Below are positions 37,401 through 48,318 of a DNA stretch of 64,000 nucleotides, piece after piece. The notes beneath the pieces are model-generated. The model was given only the letters and a program-made list of their open reading frames with translations, did not search any database and was not told the DNA's origin. The first letter of the stretch is position 1; every line of letters begins with the position of its first letter. The DNA is from Rhodamnia argentea (Eukaryota > Streptophyta > Magnoliopsida > Myrtales > Myrtaceae): the NCBI RefSeq assembly GCF_020921035.1, contig NC_063150.1:2294001-2358000 (forward strand), in the 5' to 3' direction. The translations under genes were made by a program, and so were the position numbers.

Positions 37401-39390
37401 GCAAAGGATATTCATGAAACACCATTTACAACTCATAATAGGCATTAGGACATCAATGTCATTTTCTTCAACTCTCAACCAATGCGCTCGCGACCTTTCG
37501 ATGCACTCATCCTGATTTATCAGTGTATCTGGAGAATTTTGACTTGTTCTTCTTTGATTATAATCAGGTTTATAGTTTCCAGTGATCCTGAACATTTGAT
37601 AAAAAGTCATTTCAAACTCTGAGGTGAACATTACTTAGTGGAAAAACTTGGAACCTAAAGACAACTACAGTCAACAACTACAGCCAACCATTTCGCTCTT
37701 TCGCTCTAGTTTGTCACTTGGGAGCTTTTGGCATGAAGAAGTCAGAATACACCTTTGTGTTAGATATTGACATTTGCTAGAAGATAAAATATCCCTCAGT
37801 CCTCATACAACCGTTGCCCACACCAACTCAGTCCCAGACCCATAACAAAAAAAGATTTCTGAGAGAAGTTGCCTAAATTTAAGGGCAAGGATACAAATTT
37901 GATGGTAGTTTATACACCAATCGAGTATGAATATGTTATGTCCTCGGTCCTTAAATACTCTAGAAGGGGTTATTACTTTCTTTGTAGGATAGAAAGTTAT
38001 CGAGGTGAAAGAATTAATAGGTCAATGTTGGACAGAATTCTTTCAGATGATAGCAGAAACTGCTTTTGAAACTCGTTCTGACAGCATAAGACTGAGACTC
38101 AATTGATGCTTGGTGTATAATATGAAGTGCATGACCTCACAACTAATCATATAGACCACCACCTTTCCTGAGTAGCACTACAACACCTTTTTCACTACTC
38201 TCTAAATATGACCCTCTTCCAGGACCTGTTCTGTTTGGGTATTGTCCTCCATAGAACAACCATAGACAGAGTGACAACAGGAAATTCTGGTTCAGAGAGA
38301 AACTAGCTAAAGCTCCCAAATAGTTAATATTTGCCCAGATGTTGAGATAGTTCAGACTGGTCTCGGGAAGGGAATAGAATGTATCCAAATCTGCAGCCCT
38401 TCAGCCGGTTCTCAATGTCTGTCAGAAGGTCAAGGTAGCTTTGAACTTTCAATTTCTCTCTATCTCTTTCTGATCAGATTGATTGTTTCATCCTTACAAT
38501 AGTTTGCTTCTCCATCAATATGTAAACACTACTTTGCAGAAATGACTACTGCAGTAGCAATTATTAACAATGATGACCTAATTGGATATGAAATCAAGTA
38601 TAAACCTATCATACCGAGTATCTCATTTTAAAACAATGTGAAAATTTGATCCTACAATAAACTGATCAGTAGTATGACCCCTCAATTTGTTCCAATGCCC
38701 TACTCAAAATAACTAACTCCAAAGCAGTCCACAGGTACATAGTCATTGACTTAAAATCAAGGGGAAAAAAAAAAGCACCAAACAGGTGCTGATTTACAGA
38801 CCCAATGTACCATTACCACTATTCGCAGATTATTCAAGAAATTTTTAAAGCTAATTCATCATTGCTAATTAAAAAAGGAAGCAATAGAGCAAAAAAAAAA
38901 AAAAAGAACAAGAAAAAATCAAACAGGGCACCAAAACAACCGGATACTTAGAAAAGAAGAATAAGAAACAAGACCTCACGTAGCAGAGCCACAGCAAAAG
39001 AAAGCGACTTACATATAAGGCCCTGCGCATCAATTCGAAAGCAAATCAATCAGAACAATCTGTCATACGTGAATTACCCACCAAGGCATCAAGTACTCAA
39101 AAAATTGACACCTACCCGGAAGACCCTTTAGGGCATTGAAGCAGAGGCAAGTGTCTTCAACCAGTAAAGGTCCATTGACCTTCCAATTCAAAGAGACAAC
39201 TAAGTCCACTGGGCAAATACGCGAAAGCTGTCACAGAAACAAAAAATGAGAAAAGAGAGGGTACCTCAATCGCAGCCAATCGAGCCTTCTCTCTGGATAT
39301 GTCTTCAGGCTCTCCCTGCAATTCAGGCACTTAGAACGAGAAAACAAAAACACCCAGTTAGAGATTTTAAGAGGAAGGCGAGTAATACAA

Positions 39391-39457
<67 letters not shown>

Positions 39458-39592
39458 ACAGTCGAGCTTGAGGGACTGAAAGGGGATGGATTGACCCAAT
39501 ATGGAGCGGACTTCTTCGAGCTTCTTGGCGTTGCCGGTCACGAAGGTCACCGGCCGCGACAGCACCAGACCAGAGGCTTTCACGGCCGCCAT
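34422..39592 (-). CDS. Inosine triphosphate pyrophosphatase (HAM1/ITPA family), eight exons
   Basis: Minus-strand exons are 39592-39460, 39329-39265, 39179-39116, 39022-39013 (10 nt), 35469-35438, 35337-35225, 34715-34639 and 34536-34422. All introns are GT-AG and the phases close to 202 codons plus stop, close to the family length I recall (about 200). The N-terminal [14 protein letters not shown] carries the nucleotide-binding T/SGNxxK motif. [37 protein letters not shown], then [22 protein letters not shown] and [12 protein letters not shown] are the conserved blocks around the active-site and base-recognition residues. The enzyme hydrolyses (d)ITP and XTP to monophosphates, cleaning the nucleotide pool. 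It is cytosolic, without a targeting sequence. Intron 4 is 3.5 kb. Confidence 0.95.
35470..39012. other. ITPase intron 4, no embedded gene recognised
   Basis: A 3.5 kb intron lies between the 10-nt microexon and exon 5. Short frames at 36416-36655, 37305-37631, 37869-38069 and 38143-38388 have no recognisable similarity. No bounded transposon was found. Confidence 0.55.
39393..39454. repeat. (GA)n microsatellite abutting the ITPase exon 1 splice donor
   Basis: About 30 GA units. On the gene strand the intron begins GTATA and passes straight into a CT tract, so the tract starts about six bases inside intron 1. Confidence 0.95.
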
Positions 39593-39915
39593 GTTTTCCC
39601 GCCTAGTTTTCTCGCCGCGAGAAAGTCTCGAGGTCCTGGAGGGTTGGTTATAGGGACGATCGAATTGGCTTAAGATTGCGAAGTTCCCTTTCACTTCCGC
39701 ACTCTCTGTAATACTTGAAACAACATTAGTTGTATTTTATCTGCAATTGATCAATTTGTGTCGGAGAGAAATCTTGTGAGTTAGCCAAAATCGTGTTATT
39801 GTGCAAAAATTAAGCATGATAAAGATCTCACGTAGCATCGACATGAGGTACGACGCAACATGTCAACACGTGATTTTTCAAGAAATAGATAATTTCAATA
39901 CGCTAGTAACACATT

Positions 39916-41250
39916 GGGTTTTTTTCCAATTTAATTTTTTTTATAAACAATATTTACGAAATCATTTAAAAAAAAATATTTACGAGTTTGGGCTTCGCTC
40001 GGTAGCCCAACCGCCGAGCAGCCCACTTGCTCGGCAGCCCTGCTACCGAGCGAGGCCGAGCCTTTTTTTTTTTTAAATTCATTTTTTAAAGTGTTTTAAT
40101 TATTTATACTTATAATATTTAGTTTATTTCGTATTTTTTAACATATTTATATTTATTTTCTTTATAGTTTTTTTTTCTTGTGAAGCTTATCTTTATAACA
40201 TAATTAGTAATAATTAATATAAAAATTATTAAGATATATAATTAATAAATAATGTTGTAATTATGTGATTAATTAAAAATATTCATAAAATAAAGTTGAT
40301 AAGATATATGAAATGAAGGAACCCCCTTCTTAATTCAATATCTTTATAACATAATCAATCGAAAGCCTATCTAGACAATCCCGAATATCAAAAATTGCCA
40401 TTAATAAATTCCAAAAATACTAAAAAAAATAGAAAAACCCATCTAGACGATCTCGAATTGCAAAAATCCATTGTTCATCACCGCCAACGGCATTGAATAT
40501 TGATTAGGACGCCGTTTCACTTTAGCCGACCAAATTTGAGTCCGATCCGATGTCGTCGACCCGATCCGCCGGTTCTTAACACATCATTGTTTCGCCTTCC
40601 GATTGGATTTAAATCGGTCCAATCGATCTAGAAATGCACTACTAATACATTCCGCATCACTCTGGCAAAGCTAAAAAAGATGATAAAATTTGTCATTTAT
40701 GAAATGTAGGGAAAAGGGCAAAAAGAAGGGTTTTTTTTTTCCAATTTAATTTAAAAAAAAATATTTACGAAATGACATCTAGACATCTAGATCCTCGTCC
40801 TCCTTAATTTCATATATTTTACCAATTTTATTTTATGAATATTTTCAATCAATTACATAATTACAATATTATTTATGAATTATAGATCTTAATAATTTTT
40901 TAATATTAATTATTACTAAATTATGTTATAAAGATAAGCTTCGCAAGAAAAAAATTATAAATAAAACAAATATAAACATGTTAAAAAAATATGAAATAAA
41001 CTAAATATTATAAGTATAAATAATTAAAACACTTAAAAAAATGAAATTAAAAAAAAAAGGCCCAGCCCCGCTCGACAGTTGGGTTGCCGAGCGGCCTGGG
41101 TCTGGGCCCAGCGTAGTTGCTCGACGGTTGGGCTGCCAAGCAAGCCTCGCTCGGCAACCCAACCGCCGAGCGAGGCCCAAACTCGTAAATACTTTTTAAA
41201 AAAAAATAATTTCGTAAATATTTAAAAAAAAAATAAATTGGAAAAAACCC
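39916..41250. mobile_element. Mutator-like foldback element with 9-bp target duplication and long inverted arms
   Basis: The ends are GGGTTTTTTTCCAATTT and its inverse AAATTGGAAAAAACCC. TAACACATT flanks the element exactly on both sides (39907-39915 and 41251-41259). The left arm (39916 to about 40322) and right arm (about 40801-41250) are inverted copies over about 0.4 kb. Each carries a GC-rich CTCGG/CCGAG palindromic block (39995-40060; 41063-41180) and the marker AAGCTTATCTTTATAACATAA. A third terminus-like copy (GGGTTTTTTTTTTCCAATTT) lies at 40728. The 40323-40727 spacer is unrelated to the arms and may be captured DNA. There is no transposase. It lies about 0.3 kb upstream of the ITPase start. 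Confidence 0.88.
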
Positions 41251-41259
41251 TAACACATT

Positions 41260-41576
41260 ATATATCAAATGTATATTTGATAAAATAACGTTTTTATGAT
41301 ATTAAAAATAAATAAATAAATAAAAAGAGCATAAAATGAATTTACATTAAAAATAATGATCCATCATTTTTACTGCAATGACAATTTCTAATAAAAAGAT
41401 AATGAATATACAAAAAGAAGCCAAAGGCACCAATTATTACTCACATTTCATAGCTAAGCATCCAATTATCCCTAATTTCCCCCAATTAGCCCCCACCCCT
41501 TGCACAAATCAAAGCCCGATTAAAATAAAATAAATTAAAAAATATATCACTAAAAAAATCAAAGCCTAGTTCCGAG
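41260..41576. other. Spacer, AT-rich
   Basis: No feature was recognised between the foldback element and the importin-like fragment. Confidence 0.5.
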
Positions 41577-41756
41577 ATGGTCCTCGGCTCCGACCTCTCC
41601 GACTTCGAAACCCTAATCCCCCACCTCATGTCCTCTTCCATCGAGCCTCGGTCTCAGGCCAAGCGGACCGATACCAAGTCCCTCAAAGCCGAGGCGGAGC
41701 CGAGAGTGAGAGAGGACGCGAGCGAGAGAGACAGAGAGCGAGAGACGAGACGATGA
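41577..41756 (+). pseudogene. Importin-5-like N-terminal fragment
   Basis: A 59-codon frame starts MVLGSDLSDFETLIPHLMSS and continues SSIEPRSQAKRTDTKSL. This matches the start of plant importin-5/karyopherin beta-3 proteins, where I recall an FETLISHLMSSSNEQRSQAE-like segment. After about residue 33 the similarity is lost and the frame runs into a GAGA-rich stretch ending in TGA. No downstream HEAT-repeat exons follow. It is most likely a truncated gene copy moved by duplication or retroposition. No poly-A was seen. Chance similarity is possible but unlikely over 25 residues. Confidence 0.6.
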
Positions 41757-43189
41757 GAGCAAAGGGACAAAGAAATCTTCGATGAAATTAGGTTAGCAAT
41801 TTGGGCTTTCCAGATTTTGGTTTTACTTACCTTTTTGCCCCTAAAAATTAAAAATTTCCCAATTACCTTGGACATGCGAGTCCCAGTGTGTCCCTTTCAT
41901 TGATGACATGTCGGAAGCTCGGACACGCATTGATCAAGTGTTCGAGTGTGTCCCAACATGTCGGGTGCGTGTCGAACATGCGAAAAACTTCTTCAAGAGA
42001 GTGTTCGTGCTACATAAATAAAGACTTAAAAGATGTGGACGGGAAGTTGAGAAGTTTTGGGAAAATGAGTAGCTTCTTCCGGTAGAAGTGTTGGGAACAT
42101 GTCTCGAACTTAACCTGTTGAATCAAGCCTAGCCCATGTTGAAGCGGTAACATATAGTTTCATATTGAAGTCAGAATCTTGAAGTTGAAGCCGGTCAAGA
42201 AAATAAAAATAGAAGTCCAACTTGGACTTCGAGAATGCTCAAAAGAATAGGCATGTGAAGCTTTTTATGTCAACAAGGAAGTCGAGCAAATCAGGGAAAG
42301 AAATTGCCTTTTAGTAGTCAAAAACCGAACTCAAGAAACTTTCTAATCCACAAGATTCATAAAGTGGCAAGTGATGAGCATATTGGCAGAACCAACTCAT
42401 AGTGTTGAACTAACAGCCGAGTTCTAAGCTTCTAATAACATCAGACTTCGAGGAAGAGGGAGAATCTTCAATGTTGTTTGATCTTTAATCGTGAGAATTT
42501 TCAGTTCGCGAGAGTGACAACTTTACAAGGTTGTGCATAAGTTAGTGAATTACACCGGGACAAAAATAATAGTTAGCATTTGATAGGCGTTAAAATCTTG
42601 ATAACATTCATGTAATTCCTCTGTGATTGACTGGTTATTGCATGAAAGGGTTTCATGAGATTAAATATTATGAGTTAATGAGTGTAAACGAGGCCTAAGA
42701 AACACCAAAATTGTTTGAGTGACTCGAGTATGATTATATTCACCGTTATGGCGTCTGATTTAATGTGAAACGTCATGGTGCCTTTCTAGGGTCACCTCGA
42801 TTGAACCATGCACACCCGGCATTCGATTTATTTCGGATTCTATTTATTATTGTACTCAATCATTTATTTCCGAAACACCATATATTGACCGATCAGCTCC
42901 CTAAAATGTAAACCAACATTCAAATGATTCTCATACCTGGCCTCTTTGCAATATCTACACATCCCCATAAAATAAAATGTCCATTTGATGGTTCAATCGA
43001 ATTTGAAAATGAGGATTCAAAAACGTGCAGAAATTCATCTAATTTCACTAGGTGTAAGCCAGAGCCCCATTAAGACCATATCTTATGAATAATGCAACTC
43101 AAATGCAAAGAACTATTTCAATTTTTTTTTATATTTAAATACCATATTAGATCACTATTCACTAATCAAACGGAGGAGGGAATAAGAGT
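41757..43189. other. Intergenic, nothing recognised
   Basis: 41880-41980 contains repeated GTGTCCCA/ACATGTCGG words. 42100-42700 holds sequence of uncertain origin. No exon structure was found. Confidence 0.45.
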
Positions 43190-43987
43190 TTAGGTAAAGC
43201 AGCAACAGTATTGGTAAAGTGGCTCAACACATCTCCCTCCTTTGTATCCCCAAAGTCGGCAAGAGGCGTCACAATCGGGCAGATCTTCACATTTCCCTTG
43301 GCAGATGTACTTTGCATCCCCTACAAACCCAAAAAAAAAGAAAGAAAGAAAAGAAGAAAATAATATTATTGTGATTCTATCTAAGAAAACATTTGATAGG
43401 ATGCAATTATGAGCGCATATAAATTGGAACATAATAGATAAGAAATAGAAAGAGTCTTTGTATTTCATTTTCATTCTCATTTCCGAAGCTGTTTTCATCC
43501 GTTTAAAAACCCGTAGTTCAGGAAATTGTCCAAAAAATTATAGACTTATTGCATTGTTGCTAATTCAATCATAAACCTTTTAACTTTGCCAATAAAATCT
43601 TAAACCTTTTTAACGTTTGTCCAATTGTTCACGACATTACCGGCTGTGCCATGTAAGACGGCATGCATCCATGTCAACGATTTTCGGCTAAAATTGATCG
43701 GATGGACTCAATTGACAAAACTTGAAAAGATTTAAGACTCTATTGATAAAATTAAAAAATTTAAGACTGAATTGATATTAGTACCATAAATTTAGGATCT
43801 TTTGGGCAATTTTTCCCTTCACAATTACATAAGGAAAGAATGGATGAGCTCAGAAGATGCTGAATTATATCATTATAAAAAAGCACAAGAATAATCATGG
43901 AAAATTACCTAAAGAGAAGAGAATGGCCAGTAAGATGGCATGGAAAATTGTAAACATAATAGTTTTGATGACAAGTCCAGAAGCCAT
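43190..43987 (-). CDS. Defensin-like cysteine-rich secreted peptide, two exons
   Basis: Exon 1 (43987-43909) encodes a 26-residue hydrophobic signal peptide beginning MASGLVIKTIMF. Exon 2 (43320-43190) encodes the mature part. A GTAAT donor and a TTTGTAG acceptor join in phase within a glycine codon, giving 69 residues. The mature region has eight cysteines: C-x3-C-x5-C-x3-C, then WGYKGGRC, and a final CCC cluster after LYQY. This is the plant LCR/defensin-like pattern. The split between the signal-peptide exon and the cysteine exon is also typical of the family. The peptide would be secreted, with a role in defence or reproductive signalling that cannot be told from sequence. The intron carries a MITE (43521-43817). 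A read-through frame starting at 43498 uses intron sequence and is not the likely product. Confidence 0.9.
43521..43817. mobile_element. Short family A MITE in the defensin-like gene intron
   Basis: It starts GGAAATTGTCCAAAAAATTA and ends GGGCAATTTTTCCC. It has the repeated CAATTCAATCATAAACC units and the GCCATGTAAGACGGCATGC core, but lacks the long T-rich/GC-rich middle of larger copies. No clear target duplication was found. Confidence 0.8.
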
Positions 43988-44225
43988 CTTCTTCAGCGTG
44001 CACGCCTTCAGATGGAAGCTGCATCACGCATGTTTTTGTATGTGGAGGCAAAGGCTCGAAGGAGACTATTAATTACTGCTATTTACTATCAAATTGGATT
44101 GATGAACGAAGCATTCATGACATTGAAATATTATGCAGTGATTGCTCAAATCGGTTTGCCATATCTTGTCATAAATGAGGCGTTGAATAGTGTAGATGCA
44201 ATCGAGTTGGTATTTAAATACTAAG

Positions 44226-44965
44226 GATTCATTTGTTTCGTGAAAAATGTGATGTTTTTAGAAAATATTTTTTCGGAAAGTCATTTTCCAGTGTTTAGCT
44301 AAGACCTAAAAATAAACTAGAAAATATTTTCAGTCATTTTGTAAGGAAAATTTCAATGTATATATTTTTTTTGTCGTTTGGTTGGAAATTGTTGACGTGG
44401 CACGATCGACGTAACACGGACAATTTATGTTATTTTTAAAAAATTATTTTTTTATTTTTGAATATGTAAAGAATTTTAACACATTTTTATTTTTTCAAAT
44501 ATATTTTTCTCTTCTTCATTTTTTTTTATTTTCTTTCTTCCTCTCGTTGGTCACCGCTCACAACTACAGCTAATGACTGACCATCGGCCAGGGACGAGCT
44601 CACCCAAAGTCGATGAGGTCGAGGCTGGCGAGGCTCAAGCTCGCCGACCTTGAGCGAGGTTTCCATCACATGTGACCGGTCATTTGCCATCTTCGTGGTC
44701 GACGACCAGAAGAGGAAGAAAGAAAATAAAAATAAAAAATAAAAATAATGGTAATGATAATAAATAAAAAATGAATAAAAAGAAAAGAAATATGAAGGAA
44801 TGTTGGGGGGAAAGATGGGGAAAATGATTTTCCTACTTTTGAAGGTGTTTTTTTCAATGGTAGAAAATGTTTTTATTGACTAGTTTATTTTCTGTGAACT
44901 AAAAGGCCGGAAAATTCAGAATTTCTTTTTTTAAAGTTACTTTTCACGAAACAAATGGAGCCAAA
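44226..44965. mobile_element. MITE family C, copy 1
   Basis: The ends are inverted: GGATTCATTTGTTTCGTGAA on the left and, inverted, GGCTCCATTTGTTTCGTGAA on the right. GAAAATATTTTTTCGG/AAAATGATTTTCC words lie in both arms, and a GC-rich self-complementary centre (GGCGAGGCTCAAGCTCG) lies at 44590-44665. It lies about 240 bp upstream of the defensin-like gene start codon. Confidence 0.7.
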
Positions 44966-45405
44966 GTAAAAGTCGGTCACGTCACTTTATAAACCTTATA
45001 CATAAACCGAATACATTCTGGGTCTCTTGTCTCTCTAGCATCCTGCTGATGTTGATTGGGGAAAAGTTTTGGACCAAGCAATGATGATGCAAAGTGAGAT
45101 CATCAAGTCATCGGTCGTTCGCTCGCCTATCCACCTGTGTATGTGTGTGTATGAGCGCAAAGCCAAAGTGCATACTCTAATTGTTGAACGAATAGGTAGG
45201 GTGAAGGACTTCTGCTGGACAAGGTGCTTGGTGCCTTGATAAATCTCAACAATTGACACACACGAATATTTTTATATTGAAAAATATGCAATCATCGAAT
45301 GCTTAAGATTTTAGTATCGGTGATGGTGGTCTTATAAAATTTGTCATGATATCAAAGCAGAGTTCTTGAGCTCAAATATTTCCATGACTTTATCCTCTTT
45401 AGTGA
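44966..45405. other. Intergenic, nothing recognised
   Basis: No exon or repeat with defined ends was recognised. Confidence 0.5.
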
Positions 45406-45415
45406 CATATTTTAT

Positions 45416-45911
45416 GGGAAAATTATCATAAAGTTCCTAAACCTTTCGTACTTTTGTCAATTCAGTTATACCCTTTTAAGTTTATCGATTCAATCATATT
45501 AGTCAAAAATTGCTAACGTGCTCACCGGCAGCTCTACGTGGCACCGCCAGCATTGACGTGGATAATTTTTAAATTTTTTTTAATCTTTTTCTTCCCTTTT
45601 TTTGTTTCTAGGTTTAGAGGTCGGCAATGGTCGTCGACTCTCGCCCAAGGCCACCGGCCTCTGAAGCTAGATTGAAAAAAAAAATGAAAAAAATAACAAG
45701 ATAGATTTTCTTTTGTAAAATTATTAAGAATTGTCCACGTCAGAGCCGGGGGTGCCACGTAGGACGACCGACATCCACGTCAGCGATTTCCAATCAGCAA
45801 GACTGAATTGGCAAAATGTGAACAGATTTAGCATTGAATCAGCAAAATTAAAATCTTTATGATTGAATTGGCAAAAATATGAAAGGTTTAGGGCTTTTTT
45901 GATAATTTCCC
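45416..45911. mobile_element. Family A MITE with 9-bp target duplication CATATTTTA
   Basis: It starts GGGAAAATTATCATAAAG and ends TTTTGATAATTTCCC. CATATTTTA flanks it at 45406-45414 and 45912-45920, again with one extra base before the left GGG as in the copy at 2265. The core reads CTCTACGTGGCACCGCC, mirrored by GGGGTGCCACGTAGGAC. Confidence 0.85.
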
Positions 45912-45969
45912 CATATTTTACCTTTCTTTCTTCCCCAGCCACAGCGAACTACAAACTATGCAAAATGTC

Positions 45970-46200
45970 GGGCGTGCTTGGTTCAGCTTTGAGTGAATTC
46001 AATGTCATTTTTCTTAATATCCTTGACTCAAGGTCCCATTTGATCAAAGTAAATACTGTTTGGTCAAGTAATTTTTTGTATGCTTTTTGAATGATAGATG
46101 TAGGGAGCGTTTGGTTCCGTTTTGAGTAAACTCAATGTCATTTGTCCAAAGATCTTTGACTGAAGATACATTTGCTCAAAGTAAATACTTTTTGGTTAAT
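45970..46200. repeat. Two-copy direct repeat, period about 133 bp
   Basis: GGGCGTGCTTGGTTCAGCTT (45970) recurs as GGGAGCGTTTGGTTCCGTTT (46103). Each is followed by TGAGTRAAYTCAATGTCATTT and by CTCAAAGTAAATACT-like sequence. It may be part of a decayed transposon terminus. Confidence 0.7.
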
Positions 46201-47538
46201 TATTATTATTTTCAAAAAAAGAAGAAGAAGGAGGAGGAGGAGGAAAAACAGAGAACACCCGATCATGGAAGCAAAGAAACTTCAAGATCTCCAAGAAACT
46301 TGCTTCAAAGAAACAATGGTCCTGCGTTAAGTTGCCTTCTGATCGTATTTTCAAATTCACCCTTAATAAATACATGTGGAGATCTTGACGATACTCCATC
46401 GTGTTTGCTTCAGGTTTGTTCCATGCGTTTTTTCCAAGTCATTTAGCTAGAACTATCACCTATAGGAAGTGAATATGTAAATATAATCAAACTTGATAAA
46501 TAATGTGGAAATTAAAATTTCAAGTTCGATAGGAGCGGATGTAGTGAACAAAACTTGTGCAATGATTGTATCGGACAATTAATAGAGGCAAGTAGAGAAT
46601 AGAAGACAAAGCACAACAGTTTATAGTGGTTCGGCTTTTGGTAAAGCTTACATCCACTTTCCCACACTAACAACCTATTGGCTGGATTTTACTATGTAAT
46701 TGAATGAGAGATTACAAAAAAAAATGTGATAGCCACAAGCATTTCCATAGAAGTGAGTGTTGCCTTTACCAAGACTGCCTCACTCTACACACTTACACTC
46801 CGTATAACACCTCTCATAAGATCTCATTTAAGCTTGAGTAGATAATTGAAACAGATCAAACTATCTTGAAATATGGATGATGATCTCTTGATCTCTTACT
46901 TCTCTTCGAACTTTGTGCTCCTTATATACTCCTCGTCTCCAAGCTTCCCTCTAGATAGAACCATTTTGAGGATCAATCTCAAAAAATAGTTGTTGGTCGA
47001 TTGTCTAATAAAGATCACATAGCCGTTGAGGTAAGAGGAATACAAGATTTGAGAGGATTTACTTGCCCATACAATCAAATCCTTGAGACCATAAATCAAG
47101 ATTCTAACAAAGGAAATTATGTAGGGGTGATTGTCAATCAATCAAGAGTCCTCATATGGAAAGTTATGAGAATATCTTTGTGATTGTTGGACAATTAATA
47201 TAAATTGAGAACGAAGTCCTAACTAGATAATTGACAGTTAATGAGGGAAACTTAATCTGCTAAAGAATCAGTAATAAGATCCAATAAACATTAAGGATTA
47301 ATTGAAGATCAAAATCTATCTTGCCATTAGTATCTCGTATAAGTCTACAGCAACCCATGTATCCTACTTCTATCAAAATAAAAGAGTTAAACACATTGAG
47401 TATAAAAAGGTATAGAGATACATTTATAAAATATTCAAAGTATACAACAAAATCTTTTTAATAAAGTATGATAGTTTTGTTTCTTTCAAAATCAAATATA
47501 ATTTTCTCAACACTCCCTACTCGCAACAAACGAAGGCT
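46201..47538. other. Intergenic; possible LTR remnant
   Basis: A segment containing CACAACAGTTTATAGTGGTTCGGC (46611-46634) resembles a phrase common in plant retrotransposon LTRs. No ends or coding domains were found. A (GAA/GGA)n run is at 46219-46245. Confidence 0.35.
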
Positions 47539-47709
47539 ATGGCGGTTGAGTGGGAATCAGCTCTTCAAGAAGAAGAAGAGGATCCAGTTTTGAAGAAAAC
47601 CAGAGAATGGAGGTCTTCAAGATATCTATTGCCGAATCAAACCTCGGAGAATCCAGATCGGAAGCAAATCCATCACCGGCAACGACCGAATGTCAATGAT
47701 GCCAGGTGA
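47539..47709 (+). CDS. Short unsupported frame, 56 residues
   Basis: The frame starts MAVEWESALQEEEEDPVLKK. It is hydrophilic and ends at TGA (47707-47709). I do not recognise it. Its composition is more gene-like than neighbouring DNA, so it is recorded as a possible exon or gene fragment. It may be fortuitous. Confidence 0.2.
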   Translation: MAVEWESALQEEEEDPVLKKTREWRSSRYLLPNQTSENPDRKQIHHRQRPNVNDAR

Positions 47710-48246
47710 GGCGACACCGCACGACATCAAGCGAGCAGAGCCAGACCCAGACGCGCGAAACCCAGACAGTTGGTGACTCTCAGCGATCGTCGGTTGGCTC
47801 GCGAGAAGAAGATGAATGAGTTTGATGGCAAAGCTAGAATATGCAAATATTAGTGAGCAAAGTTGGAAGGACTTTTTCATTAAAATTTCAAACCAGCGTT
47901 TCCGAAAATGCCGAAAGCTCAACTCAGTCAGGATTAAAGAGTATTTAATGCGTTTTAACAATTTAATCCGATCTTTTCGACCGCCTGGAATTTGGACACC
48001 AGTGGGAGTGCGAGAGAGAGAGAGGTTGGCGGTCTCTCCTGTGCATGGCATGCACGTCCCTCTACATTGACATTGAACAGCGAGACGCAGCTCCCATAAA
48101 TGGCTCTCTTCTTTTCACAGGGTTCAACCAACTCTCTGCCATCTTCATTCAAACCCCCCAGCTCTGCAGTTTCGTCGTCATGTACTCAAACACCTTCAAT
48201 ACCCTCAACCGTACGCTCCCATCGTCTCACTCTCTCTCTCTTTCTC

Positions 48247-48254
48247 TATAAATA
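48247..48254 (+). promoter_or_regulatory. TATA box of glycine-rich protein gene 1
   Basis: TATAAATA lies 72 bp upstream of the ATG, after a CT tract (48228-48245). A short GA tract (48301-48318) fills the leader just before the start codon. Confidence 0.75.
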
Positions 48255-48318
48255 ACCCACACTCTCACGCACTGGAACAAACAGCAACACTCGATCTTTG
48301 AGAGAGAGAGAGAGAGAG

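Noticed and set aside
43323..43498. Single-exon version of the defensin-like protein starting at 43498
   Set aside because: It uses intron sequence; a spliced model gives a canonical signal peptide and exact phase.
48298..48318. Extended N-terminus of glycine-rich protein 1
   Set aside because: It would need a non-ATG start in the GA tract; ATG at 48319 gives a proper signal peptide.
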